A stretch of DNA of 64,000 nucleotides from Vitrella brassicaformis. Taxonomy: Eukaryota > Sar > Vitrellaceae. Each line of letters starts with the position of its first letter. Positions within the stretch are counted from its first letter, which is position 1. The stretch lies in assembly GCA_001179505.1 (NCBI GenBank), contig CDMY01000295.1, forward strand, positions 1 to 64,000, written 5' to 3'. A program made the position numbers and the translations under genes. This document shows, one piece after another, positions 25,649-40,494 of this stretch. The notes under the pieces are model-generated. The model did not search any database and was not told the origin of the DNA. It saw only the letters and a program-made list of their open reading frames with translations.

Positions 25649-28600
25649 GCAGGCCGAGCAGCAGCACCGGCGCGAGTCGCTCGCATCTACCGCCGTCCCG
25701 CCCCTCTCCGAAAGCGAGACGCTCAACGCCCTGACCGATATACACGCCCAGGACCAGGCCCTGCGGAGCCGCAACACGGCTGACTTGGCGACAGTTGAGG
25801 AGGGCCGTGCGATGGGAGAGAAGGATGACGGTGGGAGCGGGAAGGTTGAGGTGGCGGTCGTGAAGTCGCGGGATGAGAGAGAGGTTCAGAAGCCTCCGGA
25901 GTCCGTCAAAGTGCTGGGCATCTTCCAGGTGGGGTGGGCTGGATGGTGTGGGGCTGGATCGGGGGCGTCTGAATGGGTGGAGAGGTCATGGTCATGTCAT
26001 GGGCGTGTGCAGATAAGCTGGAATGTGGGTACGCCCTGGTGGCACTCGATCTCCACTTTCCTCGGCCAGTGCGCGCCCCTGTGGATCGTCACGCTCACAT
26101 TCGCACACCCCAGTAAGCAATGCCATCCAGTCACAGCAGAGCAGGCCTGACGGCTCCATGATTGAGTGGGTGTCCTCCTTGCCTGCCTGTCTATCTGCCC
26201 GCCTCTCAGCTGTGACCAGGAACATGCTCGAGTTGCTACGGTAAGCGAGCTGAGCTGAGCTGAGCTGAGCTGACGAAAACTTCTTCTCAGGTGTACTTGG
26301 AGGCATCTGCCTGTCCGTCTCTCTGTGTGTCTGTTGTCTCTTCTTGCAGATGTCAGGAGTATCCCTGGCTGCAGCCCGAGTACACGACCAACACGAGATA
26401 CGTCGACATGAAGGATGAGGCCCACATCCAGCGCAGGCTGGTCATCAACCCAAACATCATCTGCTTGTGAGCCACTGCCCCCCTCCTCCCTCCCTCCTTC
26501 GCCCCTCCCCTATTTGATTTGACGCCTTCCTGCCTGCCTGCCCGTCTGTCTGTCTGTCTGTCTCTCTGTCTGTCTGTAAGCGATGACGCTCATGAGTCCT
26601 TCTGGATCATTGCTGTCGTGGGGTTTTGTCTGTGGTCGATCCTGCCGGTGTTTGTGCTGCTGACGGTGCTGTGCCTGCAGCGGTCCAACCTGCACCTTCC
26701 CGAGACCAGGGCTCGATTCGGCTTCCTGTACAACGTAGGCAGCCAACACACGCACTGAGCGACGGGAGGCATGGCGTCATCCCGCCCCTGTGGTGTGTGG
26801 GTCGCTCCTGTGTGCAGGGATACCGCCGCAACTTCTTTTTCTGGGACTCTGTCTTTGCGCTGCGTCGTGTGTTAGTGCTGATGATAGCGCAGCTGGCGGT
26901 GGGCGCCGCGCCGTTCCAGCTCGTGGCCTGGGCTGTGGTCGCCATCGGGTCCCTCACCCTACAGCTCATCGTACACCCCTTCGACCATCGCAACTTTGAT
27001 ATCCTCAATCGCATGGAAGTCCAGGGGTCAGTCAGCACACCCACACACGGACAGGCAACACCTGCCTCATAGAGATCATTCTCTCTCTGTGTTGGTGTTG
27101 GTGTCAGTTTGGCGATATGGACGGGCTCGATCCTGCTCATGCAGGTGGTGATTATCATCAACTGGAACAGCACGATCAACGCCGTGATTGTCATCATCGT
27201 GGCGGCCCTCAACATCGCCCACTACATCAACCTGGGCCTGCTCATCTCGCGACACTCGCTCGCACATGCCGCATACCAGTACACCAACGCCACCGCGGGC
27301 AAGCAGCGCGCTGCTGCTGGTACGAAGATGCAGTCAGTGTCTTCTTCATTCACTTCACATAGAAAGAAGAAAGACCCAACAGCAGGCAGCCATTGATATG
27401 GTTCAATGCTTGTGCAGGTCTGGGCATGATCAGCCCGCTGTTCGAGTACTTCATCCGTCAGGAGGAGAAGCGCCGCGAGGCCATGCCCAAGGTCTTCCTG
27501 GACTGGGCCACCGGCTACCTCGACCTGAGGCAGGGCCGCAGACGGTCCTCATCCGGCACTGGCACATCATCAGCCGCATCAGGGGTCGGCAGCGGGGGCG
27601 GTGGCCCGCCCAGCCCCACCCACAAAGACGACGTCACACCGAGGGCTAACACTCACTCCAACGGGAAGATGCCGACAGGGGAGCTGGGGGGCGAGACCAC
27701 CCGGCTGACGCAGACCGAGTCGATGGCCACCGCCCGCCCGTGGACGCCCTCGGCCGCGCTGGCCATGTGGCGACGAAACAGCGAGAAGAGCGCCATGACC
27801 AAGCTCGCGTGGTGGTCAGTGCACTGCCGTGCCTTCGCACACACAGAGAGAGGTAAGGATGGCCCGACGGTACTGTGTGTGTCAGGTGCCCCCATGGCTT
27901 TGGGTTCAGAGGTGGGCTGACGTCGACGACTCTGGGGGGCGAGGAGGGGGCGCAGGACGGCCGGCAGCGGACGATGCCCAAGCTGCATGGCGGGGGCAGC
28001 GCCGCTGACGTGCGGGTGGGGGTGACGGTCGTCCGCATGACCGCACACGCCATGCAGGATGCCATCGAACTTCTGCAGATACACAAGATTCCACCTGGTG
28101 CGTGAGACTTTTGTGTGTGTGTGTGTGCATTGTGTTGTCTTGCGGATTCAACTTGTGTGTGTTGGTGTTGGTTCGTCTGGACAGATTTGTCCGAGTTTTT
28201 CTGGAGTCAGGCGTTTCTATTCCACGCTCTGCGAATGAAGATCGTCCAGGACAGGGAAGACCCCAAGAGTGAGGGCTGGCACACACACAGCTGGACACCC
28301 GTCAGGCACTAAATGAATGGCTGCCACATCTTGTGTGTGTTGCCTCTCATCTCATCAGAGGAGCAGGTGATCGTCATGCCCCACCCTCTAGACGAGAACA
28401 CACAGGCAAGCAGACAGACAGACAGACAGACAGATAATGCGGGGGGCTCAGCCTTTCAAGGCATTCACATCCATGTCTCCCTCTCTCTCTGCTTTTGTCG
28501 CATGACATGGTCTGTCTCTCAGGGTCTGCGTCAGATGAGCAGTGAGGACCTCTCCCACGCCATCAAGGAAGTCGGCGGCACCGACCTCAAGCACGCCTCC

Positions 28601-30662
28601 CTCCTGCTCCAGGCCAAGAGCAACAAGATGAACAAATCAGAGGGACACCTCAGCCCATCCATCGCCCGCTCAAACCGACGCCGCGGCTCCTCACCCGCCA
28701 CGCTTCTCAGCTCCCAACTTAACAAGGCCAGGACCAATGTCGACTCGGGCGGCGTCAAGGGCGACAACACATCTTCAGAGGGCAGCCGCTCGCCCCACTC
28801 GCCAATACGGTCGCGCGACAGAAGGCACACGCTCGGTGGCGTCGACTCCAGCCAGATGCGGTCGATATTTACCGAGACCGAGACCATGTTCGACATCCCG
28901 GCCGCCGTCACCGAGTCCATCTCCAGCCTGCCCGAGTCGACGACGGCCGAGGGTATGAGGGCGCCGCATGGTACGCCCCACGCTGTGAGCCACGCAGTGA
29001 GCATCGTGGACAGTCGCCGGAGTGATAGCCATGGGAGCCACCTGGGCCACGACGTAGATACTGAGGGCGGGGGAAAGGAAGAGGCAGCGGGGGTGTCGAA
29101 GAGCCCGAGCGTTCCACCTGCACGGTCAGCCAGCGAGCCACTGGCAGGCAGGCAGGCGGGCAGACGGACAGGCATTCGATATCTCTGGTGACTCTCTCTC
29201 TCTCTCTGTGTCTGTTGTCTGTCTGCAGCCATGGGTCCATCTATGGCGTCCCTCTAGACGATTTCCAGGCAAGCGCCAAAAACAGGCCAGGCCATCACGC
29301 AAAAGGATGCGTTGCATGATGTCTTCCCCTTTTCTTCTGCGTGTATGTGCAGTTGAACCTGTCGTATGTGGTAGACGAGCTGGTGACCCGCCAGCACCAG
29401 TACGAGAAGACCCTGCGTGCCCGTCGTCGGCACGGCGAGGTGGTGGTCGAGGACAAGGATAAGCCGGGCGGATGGATGGGCCTCTACCTCGCCTTCAGAC
29501 AGGCCAAACAGAAACTCATTCAGGCCGGCACACAGCCGGTGAGGGAGAGAGAGGAACGAACAGGCATATCATGGCCATGAACACATTATTGGTTGGCTGC
29601 TTCAGGAGGATGTGCCGGCAGCGTTGGCGAGCTACGCGTCTCAGAAGGACTTCGCCCCCCCGAACATCGTCAACATTGCCATGCAGCAGTCGCCTCTCTC
29701 CCAGTCCTCACCTGCCGCAGCAGCGGCTGGCACTTTGGTCGGCACCAGCTACCCCGCCAGCGTCGCATCCAACGGCGCCAACGTCATCGAGCGCCCTCCG
29801 TTGGATGCGCGTTCCGTCTCGATGCCTCGACACCCCTTCTCCACGGTGCGGCTGCAGCCGACGTCCATGTCGTCCGACAACGTGGGCACCTACTACGGCA
29901 CCTACCCCAACGAGATCAGAGGCAGCCTCTCGGGCTCCAGCAGCGGCATCTACGTCCCCAGCCTATTCCACGCCGGCTCGTCCAGTGGCTTCACCGAGTT
30001 TGCAGAGGCCGTCTACCGTGACGTCGGGCGCTCGGCCGCCATGCGCACAGCGGGCCAGGCGCAGTCCGTCGGGCAGCACCCCAAACGGGGCGGGAGCGAG
30101 GAGCGTGTTGACGTGCTGCAGCAGAGAGAGAAGGGGAGGGGGCGTGGCAAGGTCATGACACGCGGCGCGAGTGAGCCGGTGCACCAGGCTACTGGTGAGT
30201 ACACCGACCAGGATGTGGCCGACGAGGACATGATCAAGTGGTCAGAGCTGGAAAGCGCGACAAAGGAAACTGAGGAGCCCGACAGCGGCCCCGCCAGCAA
30301 TGGCCACGTGCCACTGCCATCCGAGAGACACCCCACCGTAAGCAGGGAAGAGCATGCACAGCAGAGGAGTACAATGACTGATTGCATGGTGTCTGTCTGT
30401 GATGTCTGTGTAGGCACTGGCCAACATCGTGTTGGAGGGCCTTCAGAGATTCGTGCAGGATGCCGACCGTCAGCAGCTGCGGGACATCCTCGGCAGCCGG
30501 TCGAACAGCAGACGGTCGCATGAGTCGGAGGGCACCACCCAGGAGCAGCAGACCAGCGCCACCAGCAGCGGCAACCGACGCACGACACCGCAGCGGTCGC
30601 CGCCACCAACCACCAGGGCCAGGGAGAAGTCACCCAATCCGAGACTCTTTGGCGGTCCCTGA
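19777..30662 (+). CDS. Giant receptor-like protein: LRRs, Cys-rich repeats, multiple TM helices, long cytosolic tail
   Basis: Thirty-six exons encode about 2542 aa. The first is 19777-20415 and the last are 28523-29124, 29229-29268, 29353-29538, 29606-30337 and 30414-30662. The start ATG at 19777 opens a signal peptide (PSVLFLAVLSSVAAA). Residues ~190-785 hold plant-type LRRs of the L..L.L..N.FSG.LP pattern. Residues ~800-1115 are Cys-rich with GCC2/GCC3 (ephrin-receptor-like) spacing (CECDKGYKAVGESECALCE, CNAGYI). About eight hydrophobic helices follow between ~1120 and 1690, including IVSLFVALIFIFFLTFL and the WD.VFALRRVLVLMIAQL signature of large protist membrane receptors; a polyQ loop sits at ~1310-1330. 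The final ~850 residues are low-complexity and presumably cytosolic, without a kinase. It is probably a cell-surface sensor or adhesion protein; ligand unknown. Two introns have GC donors (28406, 29269). The exon-6 and exon-11 acceptors have alternatives. Confidence 0.85.
21650..21683 (+). repeat. TGGA tetranucleotide array in intron
   Basis: Seven or so TGGA units lie in an intron of the receptor-like gene. Similar arrays occur at 21912-21928, 35831-35856, 42566-42588 and 62801-62812. Confidence 0.8.
24794..24833 (+). repeat. GA-rich microsatellite in intron
   Basis: An (AG)n run lies just after the donor site at 24788, inside an intron of the receptor-like gene. Confidence 0.75.
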
Positions 30663-31579
30663 TGAGCAAGAGGGAGGGTTGAGGGGTGAGGGGGGTGCGG
30701 CAGGGTGTTTTGCTGATATATGTCACTATGTTATTTGGTTAATGCCTGAGGGCAGGTTGGGAGGGAAAGGTGGCTCGGTTGTATGGGCGTGCGTCCCTCT
30801 ATCGATTGCTCTCAGAGCGATGCTTTTGTTGGTTATGGGGCAGGGGTGCCACACGCATAACCACATGCACATCTGTGCATCCACCCACATCACGATAGCA
30901 CGATATCATGACCGACCGACGGATCGATGTCGATGTTATTTGTCGTGTGGTGTGTCCGTCCTGTGAAGTGTTGGTGTCTTGTTTGTTGTCGTTGTTGTTG
31001 TCCGGATCGGATAGACAGCTCAGCTGTGATGGATGTGAGAGACGTGCGTCTCTTTTTGGTCACAGATCTATCTAGCTAGCTAGACAGACAGACAGACAGA
31101 CGAGAGAATATTATTGGTCATGCAGCGTGACGATGTGGTGTGGTGTGGTGTTGTGTGGCGTGCTGCATGTCAGGACAGCGCACACCACCTGTTGCATTTG
31201 TGCGGGCGGGCGCTGCGATGAGGGGCGGGAAGGCTTTAGGAGTCAGTGGTTTTATCGGATGGTGGATGTGCCATGGCGACTCAATTATACCCAAGACCGC
31301 GCGATACACTCGTATGAATGAATCAGATGATGACAGACAGAGGTCACAGTTACTAGTACGGTCAGGAAGGCATCAACTCCACGGGCACACTGATGCACGT
31401 CCGACAAAGCACACAGTGCACGCATGGCATGCACACATCCACCCACCCACCCACCCACCTACCCAGCTATCATCGACCGAAAAATCAGCCACAGAGGCCC
31501 ACAAATGAAGCACAAACATCTCGACACCCATCCCGCAACCACCGCAAAAACATATTGACACATACATTCGTGACATCCC
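30663..31579. other. Intergenic region between convergent genes
   Basis: No gene is supported. A CTAG/CAGA tandem stretch lies at about 31070-31102 and a CCCA run at 31438-31462. Confidence 0.6.
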
Positions 31580-33486
31580 TCAAAAATACCGCTTCCAGCC
31601 CCTCTCCCGCTTCACCATATCCCCTCTCAACCCAGCATTGCCTGCACGCCTCTCAAGAGGCCGTCTGCCTCTCAGCCCCCTCAGCCCCGTGTCCACCCTC
31701 GGCTTGGCATCCCTCACCGCCCCTCCCGCCCACTTGCCCCGCCATGTCCGCTCCTCCTGCCGCCTGAGCTCCTCGACGGTTGGGATGGCCGCCTTGCCCA
31801 GCGACTTGACCCAGGCCCGCCGCCCTGGCTGGAGGTAGTGGAAGAGCCCGACGAGGTCCTTCTCACCGCCCTCCAGTGTCCCCCTGTCCTCTGCCGCTGG
31901 GGAGGTCATGCGATAGGCCATATCGCCGAGGACGTTGATGGTGTGGGGCAGCCAGGTGCTGAGGGCTGGCTCATGCTGGCGGTCCTGGAGGAGGCTGCCC
32001 GCCCGCTGTCTGCTGCTGTCGGTGAGGACTGGGCCGGCCTTGCTGAAGTACCTCTGGTGGTGGCGGCTCCAGCTGAGGCTGCGCAGCATATCGAAGCTGT
32101 GCCACTTCTGCTTGAGCTGCTCCTTGTCCAGGTCGCTGAGGTGCCTCCAGCCGAGCAGCTTGTCTTGCAGGCCCTCCTCGCACATCACCGTCTTGATGAA
32201 GTCCTCGCCCCTCATCACGTCGCCCATGTCCATGCCCAGCCCCCACAGTACCGCGGCCTCGTCGATGTAGATGCCCTGCTTGCCCTCCGCGTCTCGCACC
32301 ATCACCCCCTTGAGCTTGAGGGTCTCCTCCAGCTCGTTGGCGGTTCTGATGGTAGCGAGGTAGCGTGAGTGCCACTCTCCGGCGGCGGAGCCGAGATGCG
32401 GTTGACGTCCTGGTGGCAGGAGCTCCCGCATCCGGTCGAGGAAGGAGTTGGCCTTCGCGCGGTTCATGCAGAGCGCCGTGTCGTTCCAGAGGTTGCCGCT
32501 GGTGTCCTCCTCGAAGCTGTGCTTGTACACCAGCTGCAGCTCGGGTGCGATGGCGCCGCAGGTGCCGACAGGCCATTGGTGGTGGTGCCGCTTGCCGCCT
32601 TCGTCGAGAGGGACGAAGGCCACCTTGGCCTTGTTGGCGAATGTCGGAGGGGGCGGGGGGAACGAGGGAGGGTGCCAGCCGAGGGATACCGAGTTGGCGA
32701 GGTCGATGAGCTTGGCACCCTCCGATGGGAGAGGGCCTGTCGATGTGGGGGTGGTGGCCGGGCGCTGGAGGCTGTGGGGCAGGTTGAGGTTGTCGAGCAG
32801 CTCTTTGCGGATGAACACATCCTTCTTGATGTTGTCCAGCCCGACGATGCCGTGCCGCACAGCCGCTCTGTGGGCGCGGATGGTGAGGAGGAGGGCGAGC
32901 ACGAGGCGGGAGAGGTCTTGCCGAAGTGTCGTGGCATCGCGATGGACCAGTGCCTTGAAGCTGTGGCTGCGCAGCAGGCGATTGAGGTTGACCCACTTGT
33001 CGCCTGAACACACAAACAGGATAGAGGAAAGAAACCAATGAGCTGCGTGTGTGAGTGCTGCCCACGTGTGAAAACATTACACGTACCTGACAGCAGCTCC
33101 ATCGCGATGGCCAGACACTTCTCCTCCCTAATCCTCCCTTGCTCATCTCGTGTGATGAGCGTGGCCGGCGGGTCCTTGGTGGTGTGTCTGTAGCTGGTGT
33201 AGATGGCCACGAATGGGCTGTGCTGTGACGAGAGGTGGCCGGCTCCTCTGACAGCCCTCAGCCGTCGCTCCTCCATCTGGGCTGATGTGAGCTGCTGCTG
33301 CGCCCAGGCGGTGGAGTGGTCATCCGGCAGCTTGAGCAGCTTGATGGCTGCGGGGATGGTGGTGCCGGTGGGGCCGGGGATGAAGGCTACATACACATTG
33401 GCACTCGAGCCGATGTCGAGGAGCTTGGTCAGCTCCAAGTCTGGGGTGTCGCCGGGCAGCTGAAGGATGGGCAGGGGGGCTGTCAT
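31580..33486 (-). CDS. Divergent protein kinase-like protein (probable pseudokinase)
   Basis: Two exons, 33087-33486 and 31580-33003, encode 607 aa. The N-lobe has a loop (IGSSANVYVA, 25-34) and a candidate VAIK lysine, K49 (AAIKLLKL). The hinge-like ELLSG is followed by a catalytic-loop equivalent HGIVGLDNIKKDVFI (184-198), in which the HRD motif reads G-L-D and the usual Asn does not align. The metal-binding DFG equivalent is DLA (D234, KLIDLANS). An APE-like motif (GAIAPEL, ~280) is present. Replacement of the HRD His and Arg and of the DFG Phe and Gly suggests weak or no phosphotransfer, although both acidic residues remain. About 300 residues after the kinase-like core are Arg-rich and unrecognised. 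A 391-aa open frame in another frame is a shadow. Confidence 0.8.
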
Positions 33487-34729
33487 CGTTGAGTGGATGG
33501 GGCTGAAGATCTCAGTCGTCGGTCGAGTAGAGGCGCTCGGACGACTCACAGATGAGCTCTTCTCGTCGAAAAGAGCCGAGACAAGAGCCCGAGCGATCCG
33601 GTGGGGGCGAAGCGCGCAGCAGACGACAAGGCAAGAGCGAGTTGAATGGTGTTGGAAGGCTGAGAGAGATGATTGGATGTGGTTCGGGTCGCCAACAGAT
33701 GGCAAGGATGGATGCGCAAGACCTTGGCCAAGAACGTCCGATGAGCGGTTGATTTGCCTGACGGACAGAAACAAACAGCATTGAGCCAAGGACGCTCGTG
33801 GCGTGGGTGTTTGCTGCTTTCCCGGCAGATGGAGGGCTCCGTGGCAATGAATGAGTCGATGACGACCAGACGATGGGCTCAGAGCAGCCACTGAACCAGC
33901 CAAACCTCAGAAAGGGCTGCCAGGCATCGAGCAGTGGTGCTGGAAGTCACCGCGGAACAGCCACTATCATCACTGCAAAAGGGAGTCAGTCATCAGTCAC
34001 TCACGCGCACGAAACCATCATTCACAGCATTGCGATGGTGTCTGTTCGTCTGTCCATGGTAAGCATCTTCACTACAAAGCAACGAAGGTGTCACTTGCAC
34101 CGCCCTGTCCGTCTGTGTCAGGCCATCGAAGCGACGAGCACAAGCAAACCATCGCTGAGTCAAGCACAATGAGGTACGGCACATGGGAGGTGTGGCTGTT
34201 GCTTCACCAGTCGTCAGAGAGGCCGCCCGACAAGCACAAGCGACGGAGCTGCGTGAAAAAACCAAAGCAAAACGATGGTGATTCTTGTCTGACAGTGGTG
34301 ATGGTGTGTTGCATGATGTGTACAGACCGAGAGGAGGGCAAAAACGATGAAAACAACCCCAACGCCATCCTCGAAACAGTGATCGTCACTCGTAAACAAA
34401 AACGGTGAGTCACGAGGCCTTTTCTTCGCCCCAAGTGTGTTGCTTTGCTCTGTGTGTGTACAGGCCTGTGAGGTCGACTGCGTCGCTCACAAGAACGGGA
34501 AGCAAACAGACGAGGTACCACGAGATGGAGGCATGAGCGTGCGTGACGATGGGCAGTGCGTATACGCACTTATTCGCTCTCTCGCGACGTGTGTGTTCGT
34601 TTTGGTCTGTGTGCTGCTGCAGGAATACGCAGGAATACGTGTGCGAGCGTGCGCGAGTGGAAGCTGCCGCGTGTTCTTGAGGGTGGGGGTCGTGGGTCTT
34701 GGCGCATGAACGCACGAGTTCTTGTGTGG

Positions 34730-34761
<32 letters not shown>

Positions 34762-34904
34762 TGTATATGCGTTATATGTATTCAGGTGGCAGCCTGATCA
34801 TGACCCCATCTTCCTTCATCTTCCTTCGCGCGTCTTTGGATGCGTCACGGTGTTGCTGATCTGACGCACGGACGTATCCAAGATACCGGCCGACGTCGCG
34901 GGAT
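33487..34904. other. Intergenic region
   Basis: About 1.4 kb with no supported gene. A (GT)n run lies at 34734-34761. Short open frames at 34088-34408 (plus) and 34204-34569 (minus) lack splice-linked partners or recognisable motifs. Confidence 0.55.
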
Positions 34905-35890
34905 GTGATTGCCTGGACGAGTAAAGAGCTTGCGAGTGCGGGTGTTGGACCCGATGCCGTCCCGGGCACACTGGGCGAGCTGCGGCCGATGGACCGGTTG
35001 GCCTTCGGGGCCTTGCGGCAGTTGGCGGCGGCGGGCAAGATCAAGATCAAGAATCCGAGGAGCATAGTGTGCCTGCTGATGACATGGAGGAGCTGCTGAC
35101 AGCCGTGGGTGGGGAGAGGGCTGTCGAGAGCGTGGATGTCAAGGTGCGCGGGAAGGGGCGGGAGCTGCCGTGGGGCGAGGACGCTGAGGCCATCCCGACC
35201 CATCACACAGATGTCTGTCGAGCTTACCGGTGGGTGGGATGGTGGAGGTGACAGACACAAACAATTACGGGCCGACAAATCGTTACATGCTTCCTCATCC
35301 ATCCATATCCCTTATGTGTGTGCAGTGCCGGATGATGCGAGTGCCGCCTCGTTTGTCCACCGGAGCCTGGCATCGATGGTCAACAACGTCCGCGGCCTGC
35401 AGACGGTCACCATCCAAGTCGGCTGCCTCGACGGCTTTGTCGAGCAGATGAAGGCCCTGTGCCCCACGCACACCATCGGCAACTTCGCCATCGAGTTGGG
35501 AATGGCCGGCACTGTCAACGCACACCTCAAGACTTGGTGAGTTGTTGGGTGGGTGGTGATTTGCCCCGTCGCTATCTGTCAGTGATCCTGGGTGTGTGTG
35601 CTTTCGCCTGTGTGTGCCTGCAGGACGGAGGTGCCTCTGCTGCATGTGTATCTGACGATTCGTTCCTGCATTGCACGTGAAGTGTTTCGTGTCAATAAGC
35701 TGCTGCCCCATCTAGATGGCGCAGGCATCCTCCTGCGCCCCAGTTGGCCACGCCATCGATCATGCTATACACACACCAATGCGCACGTCTGTCTGTCTGC
35801 AAACACCCCATGCGCTAACCATGACTGCGGCGCCCATCCATCCATCCATCCATCCAGTCATTCCATTTGGCCATCTAGACTACCTGCCGG
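34905..35890 (+). pseudogene. Frameshifted gene relic, unrecognised family
   Basis: Three coding-like stretches lie in order on the plus strand but in different frames. The first is 34905-35060 (LGELRPMDRLAFGALRQLAA). The second is 35066-35225 (ADDMEELLTAVGGERAVES). The third runs from about 35331 through a GT-AG junction at 35538/35622 into 35623-35690 (VNNVRGLQTVTIQVGCLDG, then TEVPLLHVYLTIR). The first two are joined by a frame change near 35060 and the second and third by another near 35200, with no convincing intron at either point. Composition and style recall the large unrecognised proteins in this window. A decayed gene is the simplest reading; unusual splicing or sequence errors remain possible. 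The tail contains a TCCA array at 35831-35856. Confidence 0.4.
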
Positions 35891-35974
35891 CATCTGACCC
35901 TCGCAAGGTGTAGGCAGTCCGTCATGCCATGCAGCCAGACACATGAAATGCATCCATCCCATCGGTCGATCACT

Positions 35975-39130
<3,156 letters not shown>

Positions 39131-39374
39131 AGGGAGGGCCCCACAAAGCCACCGCACGCCAGCAAAGAGGCAACCTCAGTCAGAAATCAGCGACTGGTCG
39201 GTGTCAGCAAGAAGCGACTTCAGAAGCCTGTCTGCCGCCCATCTCACAAGCTACCACATCCTCGCAAACGGCCGTATTCGACAGAATTGCCGGCTCATCC
39301 GGCGATCCAGCGGGCCGCCGCGTCGTCAAAACGGAACGTGATTCATCTACTTTGGCATCTACTTTGGTCTGGAA
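39131..39374. promoter_or_regulatory. Divergent region between katanin and plastid TPM genes
   Basis: Only 244 bp separate two oppositely directed start codons, so control elements of both genes must lie here or inside the genes. I see no named motif. Confidence 0.45.
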
Positions 39375-40494
39375 ATGAAGTCACAACAACACAGGAACCA
39401 TCTCCCTTTTCGGCGGCTTTTCTTGATCTTCATCGCCACTTCATGGACTGCGGCATCTGCGTTCTCTTTCCCTGCTTCTCGCCCGCAGAGAGGCAGCTGG
39501 AGGCAGCTGACGATGCACAGCAACGTTCCGCCATCGGCAGAGGTGATGCCTCGAAGGCACTTGTTTGATCTGAAGACCGCTGCGGCACTGTCGGCAGTGG
39601 GCGGCGCGTTGCTGGGCGGGTCATCTGGTGCTGATGCAGCGAGGCGTGAGGGCGTCAACAAGCCCGAGCTGCTGCCCACTGGTGACAAGGTGAACGTCAT
39701 CGACCTTGCAGGGGTACCCCAAGCGGAAAGGCAGCCGTGACTGTCTGACTGTCCGGCTGGCTGCGAACTGACCGACACACGCGCATTCTCTCTCTGTGTT
39801 TTGTTGATGTGTGTGCAGTTTCTGACGTCTGGTGAGGAGAGGCGGCTGGAGCGTCTGACGAAGGAGATGGAGAGTGCCACGGGCATAAAGCTGCGGATCT
39901 TGTGTCAGGACTACCCACAGACGCCCGGCCTGGCCATCAAGGACTACTGGGGCGTGGACGATAAGACCATCGTACGACAAAACCATCGTGCTCCATGATG
40001 AATTCGCCTGTCTTGAACATGTCCCACCTGTGTTGATGACCCCCACAGGTGATGGTTGTCGACAAATCGTTCTCTGGTCGGTCACGCGGACACACACATA
40101 TGGGTGGATGGGTGGACGAATGCATGGATTGGTGAGGGTCCTGCTGAGATGTTTGATGTGTGTGAGCCTGATTCCAGGGAATCTGCTGAATTTCAATGTG
40201 GGTGGCGACCCTGATCTGCAGCTGAAGCTGCCGTACCGATTCTGGCAGAGGATACAAAACAAATACGGAAACAAGTAGACCGACATACAGAGAGAACACA
40301 GGGGGGCATAATGCACCGACCCAAACACACACACACACAATATTGGCCGTCTACGTGAGTGTAGGTACAACGTGGAGCAGATGGGTGGCGAGGACCGGGT
40401 GATCCTCAAGACGGCCACGGCCATCAACTACTGCCTGAGGTCTAAGGACTACTGCGTTGACATTCCTTCAGACTCGGAGCTGCCAAAGCTGTGA
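39375..40494 (+). CDS. Plastid (thylakoid lumen) TPM-domain protein
   Basis: Five exons, 39375-39713, 39819-39971, 40049-40076, 40178-40274 and 40365-40494, encode 248 aa. Three targeting layers are visible. A signal peptide ([17 protein letters not shown]) is followed at once by Phe (ASA|FSFP), the hallmark of red-derived complex plastids. An Arg/Ser-rich transit region comes next. Then a twin-arginine thylakoid signal ([19 protein letters not shown] ... ADAA) appears. The mature part (~105-248) is a TPM domain ([47 protein letters not shown]), close to plant lumenal 15-kDa TPM proteins. TPM proteins are linked to photosystem II repair, some as acid phosphatases. The presence of this gene argues that the organism has a photosynthetic plastid. 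Start and frame are firm. Confidence 0.88.

Noticed and set aside
31971-33146. 391-aa minus-strand open frame in another frame of the kinase-like gene
   Set aside because: It reads through the intron at 33004-33086 and is Arg/Pro/Gln-rich, typical of an out-of-frame translation of GC-rich sequence.
35069-35251. 60-aa open frame as an independent small gene
   Set aside because: It is collinear with flanking coding-like blocks in other frames and is better explained as part of a decayed gene.
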